From NCBI GenBank assembly GCA_964304625.1, contig OZ199839.1:5332001-5396000 (forward strand): a DNA stretch of 64,000 nucleotides, read 5' to 3'. This DNA is from Kudoa neothunni. Its lineage: Eukaryota; Cnidaria. The position numbers and the translations under genes are program-made. Below, one piece after another: positions 61,940 through 64,000 of the stretch. The notes below the pieces were generated by a model. It was not told where the DNA came from. It did not search any database and saw nothing but the letters and a program-made list of their open reading frames with translations. Position 1 is the stretch's first letter; each line of letters begins with the position of its first letter.

Positions 61940-63799
61940 TAAAATAAAAATTTTTAAATAATTTAGTGTATTTTTATATAAAGGCGCGCGCCTCTTATGA
62001 TAACGAGACTATTCTCTCTAGTGCGATATATTGTTGATTTTCCAATTTACTTAGCAACACCAATGGAAGATCATTCTATTGATTAGATAACAAAGGAAAA
62101 TATATCATTCTGTATATAAAGTATATTGAACATTGGATTTATTACCGAGTAGAATTCAGAAAATATAGTTATAATTAATATTTTTCAAGATATGCGTAAC
62201 TTTGGTTAAATATTTGGTATAAAATTGGTATTACAAGTAAATTAGTGGTTTCTTCAAATGGTCGGTCGAACCTTATCAATTGTCACCGAGACATTCCGAG
62301 ATATTGGCGCTGTGTGCATGTTTTGTTCTATGTATTAAAAATCCGTATTTTGACATGTAAAGCGCTATGACAGAAATATTTTCTACACAATCCAACCAGT
62401 CTTGGCAAAAGTATTTAATATTATGATACATTTACTCGGAAATAGTTATCGGATACAGTCGGTTACACATTTACGCATCGTGCATTAATGGGCGTCCAGT
62501 CGTCGGATGGAAACAATAAATTGGAATCAGAAAGGACTCACTCTCTCCAAGTATTTATTTACAGCCTAATTTTCTTTCCAATTATATGCCGCTTTATTAT
62601 TAACAGTAATTTCAACACATATCGCTTATAATGTTACGTATAATATAAAATTAAATTAATCTGTAGCAGTAGTTAATGTAGATTTTTATTTATTTTAACA
62701 AGGAGTACTTATTAGCATAATAAGATTGTATAGTATTTCACGATTAAAATCGTGAGTCGTTCGCATCAAATCGTAAGTTAACTGCACGCGCTTGGTTGTC
62801 GTTGGCATCAAGTTCCGAGATTTGCAAAAAGTATTTGAATCTTGGGTAGTGGGGGAGTGTGCAGCTCCCATTTATCACCCTCCTGCGCATGTCCGACAAT
62901 CCCGATTTTATTTTAAATCAATTATTCATTATTTTAAACTTTTGGCCAAACAACAATTAGCTCCATAATTAACTTCTAAAAATTTTGTTAAAATTCACGT
63001 TCGGCTTCAATCGGTTCGTGTGCACGTGAATGCGCAAGATAGTTTGGATCTCTTTTCCATATGAATTTAACATATTAGCCATGATTAAGCGTGGTTTTAC
63101 CCTCTTTTAAATTTAATATGAATGGTTGGAATGTCGCGAAAAGTAAAAATAGCTGTTAACAACTGCACGAAATAACTAAAATGTATTAATTTCGTCTGCC
63201 AAAGTTTTCTAGCTTTCTGCTTTTGTAAAGTCGTTTATTATAAATTTTTTTAGTTTATATATTATTTTCAATATTCAAAACCAATTTTTAAATACGCTAA
63301 TCCACAAATATATCACGTGTATTATTAATATTCTTTCAAAAACATATTAACTAAGAATTAATTCAAATAAACTTTTAATATTGTAGATAAAATCTACAGG
63401 TTTGCTGTTTTGTACGGGTTTTTTAAATTTTTGATAAAGTGGTTGGGAACTTGTAAGATGATTTTAAAAAAAACTCTTTTACAATATTTTATTCGATACA
63501 ATTTATTACTGAGATATTTTTCATAAGTCATATGGTAGAAATGTATGTTTTTTATTTTATCATTTGAATTCTATATGGAAGTTAAATTTTGTGATTTCAT
63601 TTATCGTTGTTGGGGCTGACAGTTAGTCTTCGGCGTCAAAGATATAATGACACACATTATCTTGGTCGGTACCTATGTGTATTAATATACAGTTGGCGCT
63701 AACTATATAAACACCCTTATATTAGCCTCTATATTATTATTGTTATATTTGAACGATAGTCCCTTGCTCTAACATTCTTACAGTTATATTTCATTGAGA
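61940..63799. other. intergenic stretch with a lone Tc1-like end
   Basis: No gene supported. At about 62731 the sequence TAGTATTTCACGATTAAAAT resembles the outer repeat of the fold-back Tc1 element (CAGTATTTCACGATCAAG). No partner end was found, so it may be a relic. A GC-richer island lies at about 62780-62900, with no reading frame of note. Confidence 0.4.
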
Positions 63800-64000
63800 T
63801 TACATTATGCAAGCGCAAACTCGATCTAGAATCTTCCTTGAACTAAACCAGATATAATCTTTTCTATTCAGCAAGTACTCCATACACATAATAATTATGT
63901 CAAAAGTTTCAAATTTACTTTGGAGATTCAGCCATCCTACTTTGGACTTTTCGATATGTATGATGCCGATAAGCGTCCTGACAGAGAGCATCAAAGAAGA
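63800..64000 (-). CDS. partial exon at the window edge, gene unknown
   Basis: A minus-strand frame is open from the window's right edge to a stop at 63800-63802, encoding SSLMLSVRTLIGIIHIEKSK onward to RKILDRVCACIM. Its even amino-acid use suggests coding, and the stop would make it a last exon of a gene lying mostly beyond the window. No motif is recognised. Confidence 0.35.
   Translation of the reverse strand, partial: SSLMLSVRTLIGIIHIEKSKVGWLNLQSKFETFDIIIMCMEYLLNRKDYIWFSSRKILDRVCACIM

Noticed and set aside
1-64000. tRNA or rRNA genes and CRISPR arrays.
   Set aside because: No clover-leaf with intact arms, no rRNA core and no regularly spaced repeats were seen; the only tRNA-like boxes belong to the SINE.

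Overview
AT-rich eukaryotic (metazoan) DNA that mixes a few compact, intron-containing host genes with many decayed transposons. The host genes share very short GT-AG introns, mostly 34-62 nt. The recognisable ones are animal-type: an SLC38-like amino-acid transporter, an FUBP/KSRP-type KH-domain protein and a MOB4/phocein homologue. Tiny introns, high AT content and Merlin, piggyBac, Tc1, Tigger, hAT and ZSWIM/MULE transposons would suit a reduced parasitic animal such as a myxozoan cnidarian. That assignment is inference; nothing in the window proves it.

Layout. 0.3-2.3 kb: a Merlin element with an 8-bp target duplication. 2.5-3.5 kb: a TA-flanked pogo/Tigger-like element. 3.8-6.5 kb (+): a complete six-exon SLC38-like transporter gene. 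8.6-11.0 kb: small inverted-repeat elements, a Tc1-like deletion derivative and a SINE fragment. 11.3-18.0 kb: what looks like one hAT element split by a young Ty3/gypsy LTR element (11890-15799) and by a Tigger-like element (15842-17410). 18.3-20.3 kb (-): the seven-exon KH-domain gene. 21.8-22.3 kb: a tRNA-derived SINE. 22.7-25.0 kb: a fold-back Tc1-like transposon. 25.1-26.6 kb: piggyBac. 26.9-27.4 kb: a PHD-finger exon. 27.9-29.8 kb: a ZSWIM/MULE-type transposase. 32.0-34.3 kb (+): a ten-exon gene for a single-pass membrane protein of unknown family. 34.5-36.7 kb: a Tigger element with its transposase. 38.8-40.3 kb: a decayed piggyBac. 40.6-41.6 kb (+): the MOB4-like gene. 44.1-45.2 kb and 45.2-46.6 kb: a Tigger-like and a piggyBac deletion derivative. 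46.8-53.1 kb (-): a large multi-exon gene of unknown family, rich in hydrophobic helices. 53.6-54.7 kb: a hAT element. 55.1-60.6 kb: a three-level nest (Tigger-like, containing piggyBac, containing a Tigger-like MITE). 61.3-64.0 kb: possible exons of unidentified genes, one running off the window.

There are no operons. The host genes stand alone, each with its own exons, and the intergenic space is largely transposon debris. I see no tRNA or rRNA gene and no CRISPR array. Exon models were built by hand from reading-frame continuity and GT/AG sites, so they are predictions.
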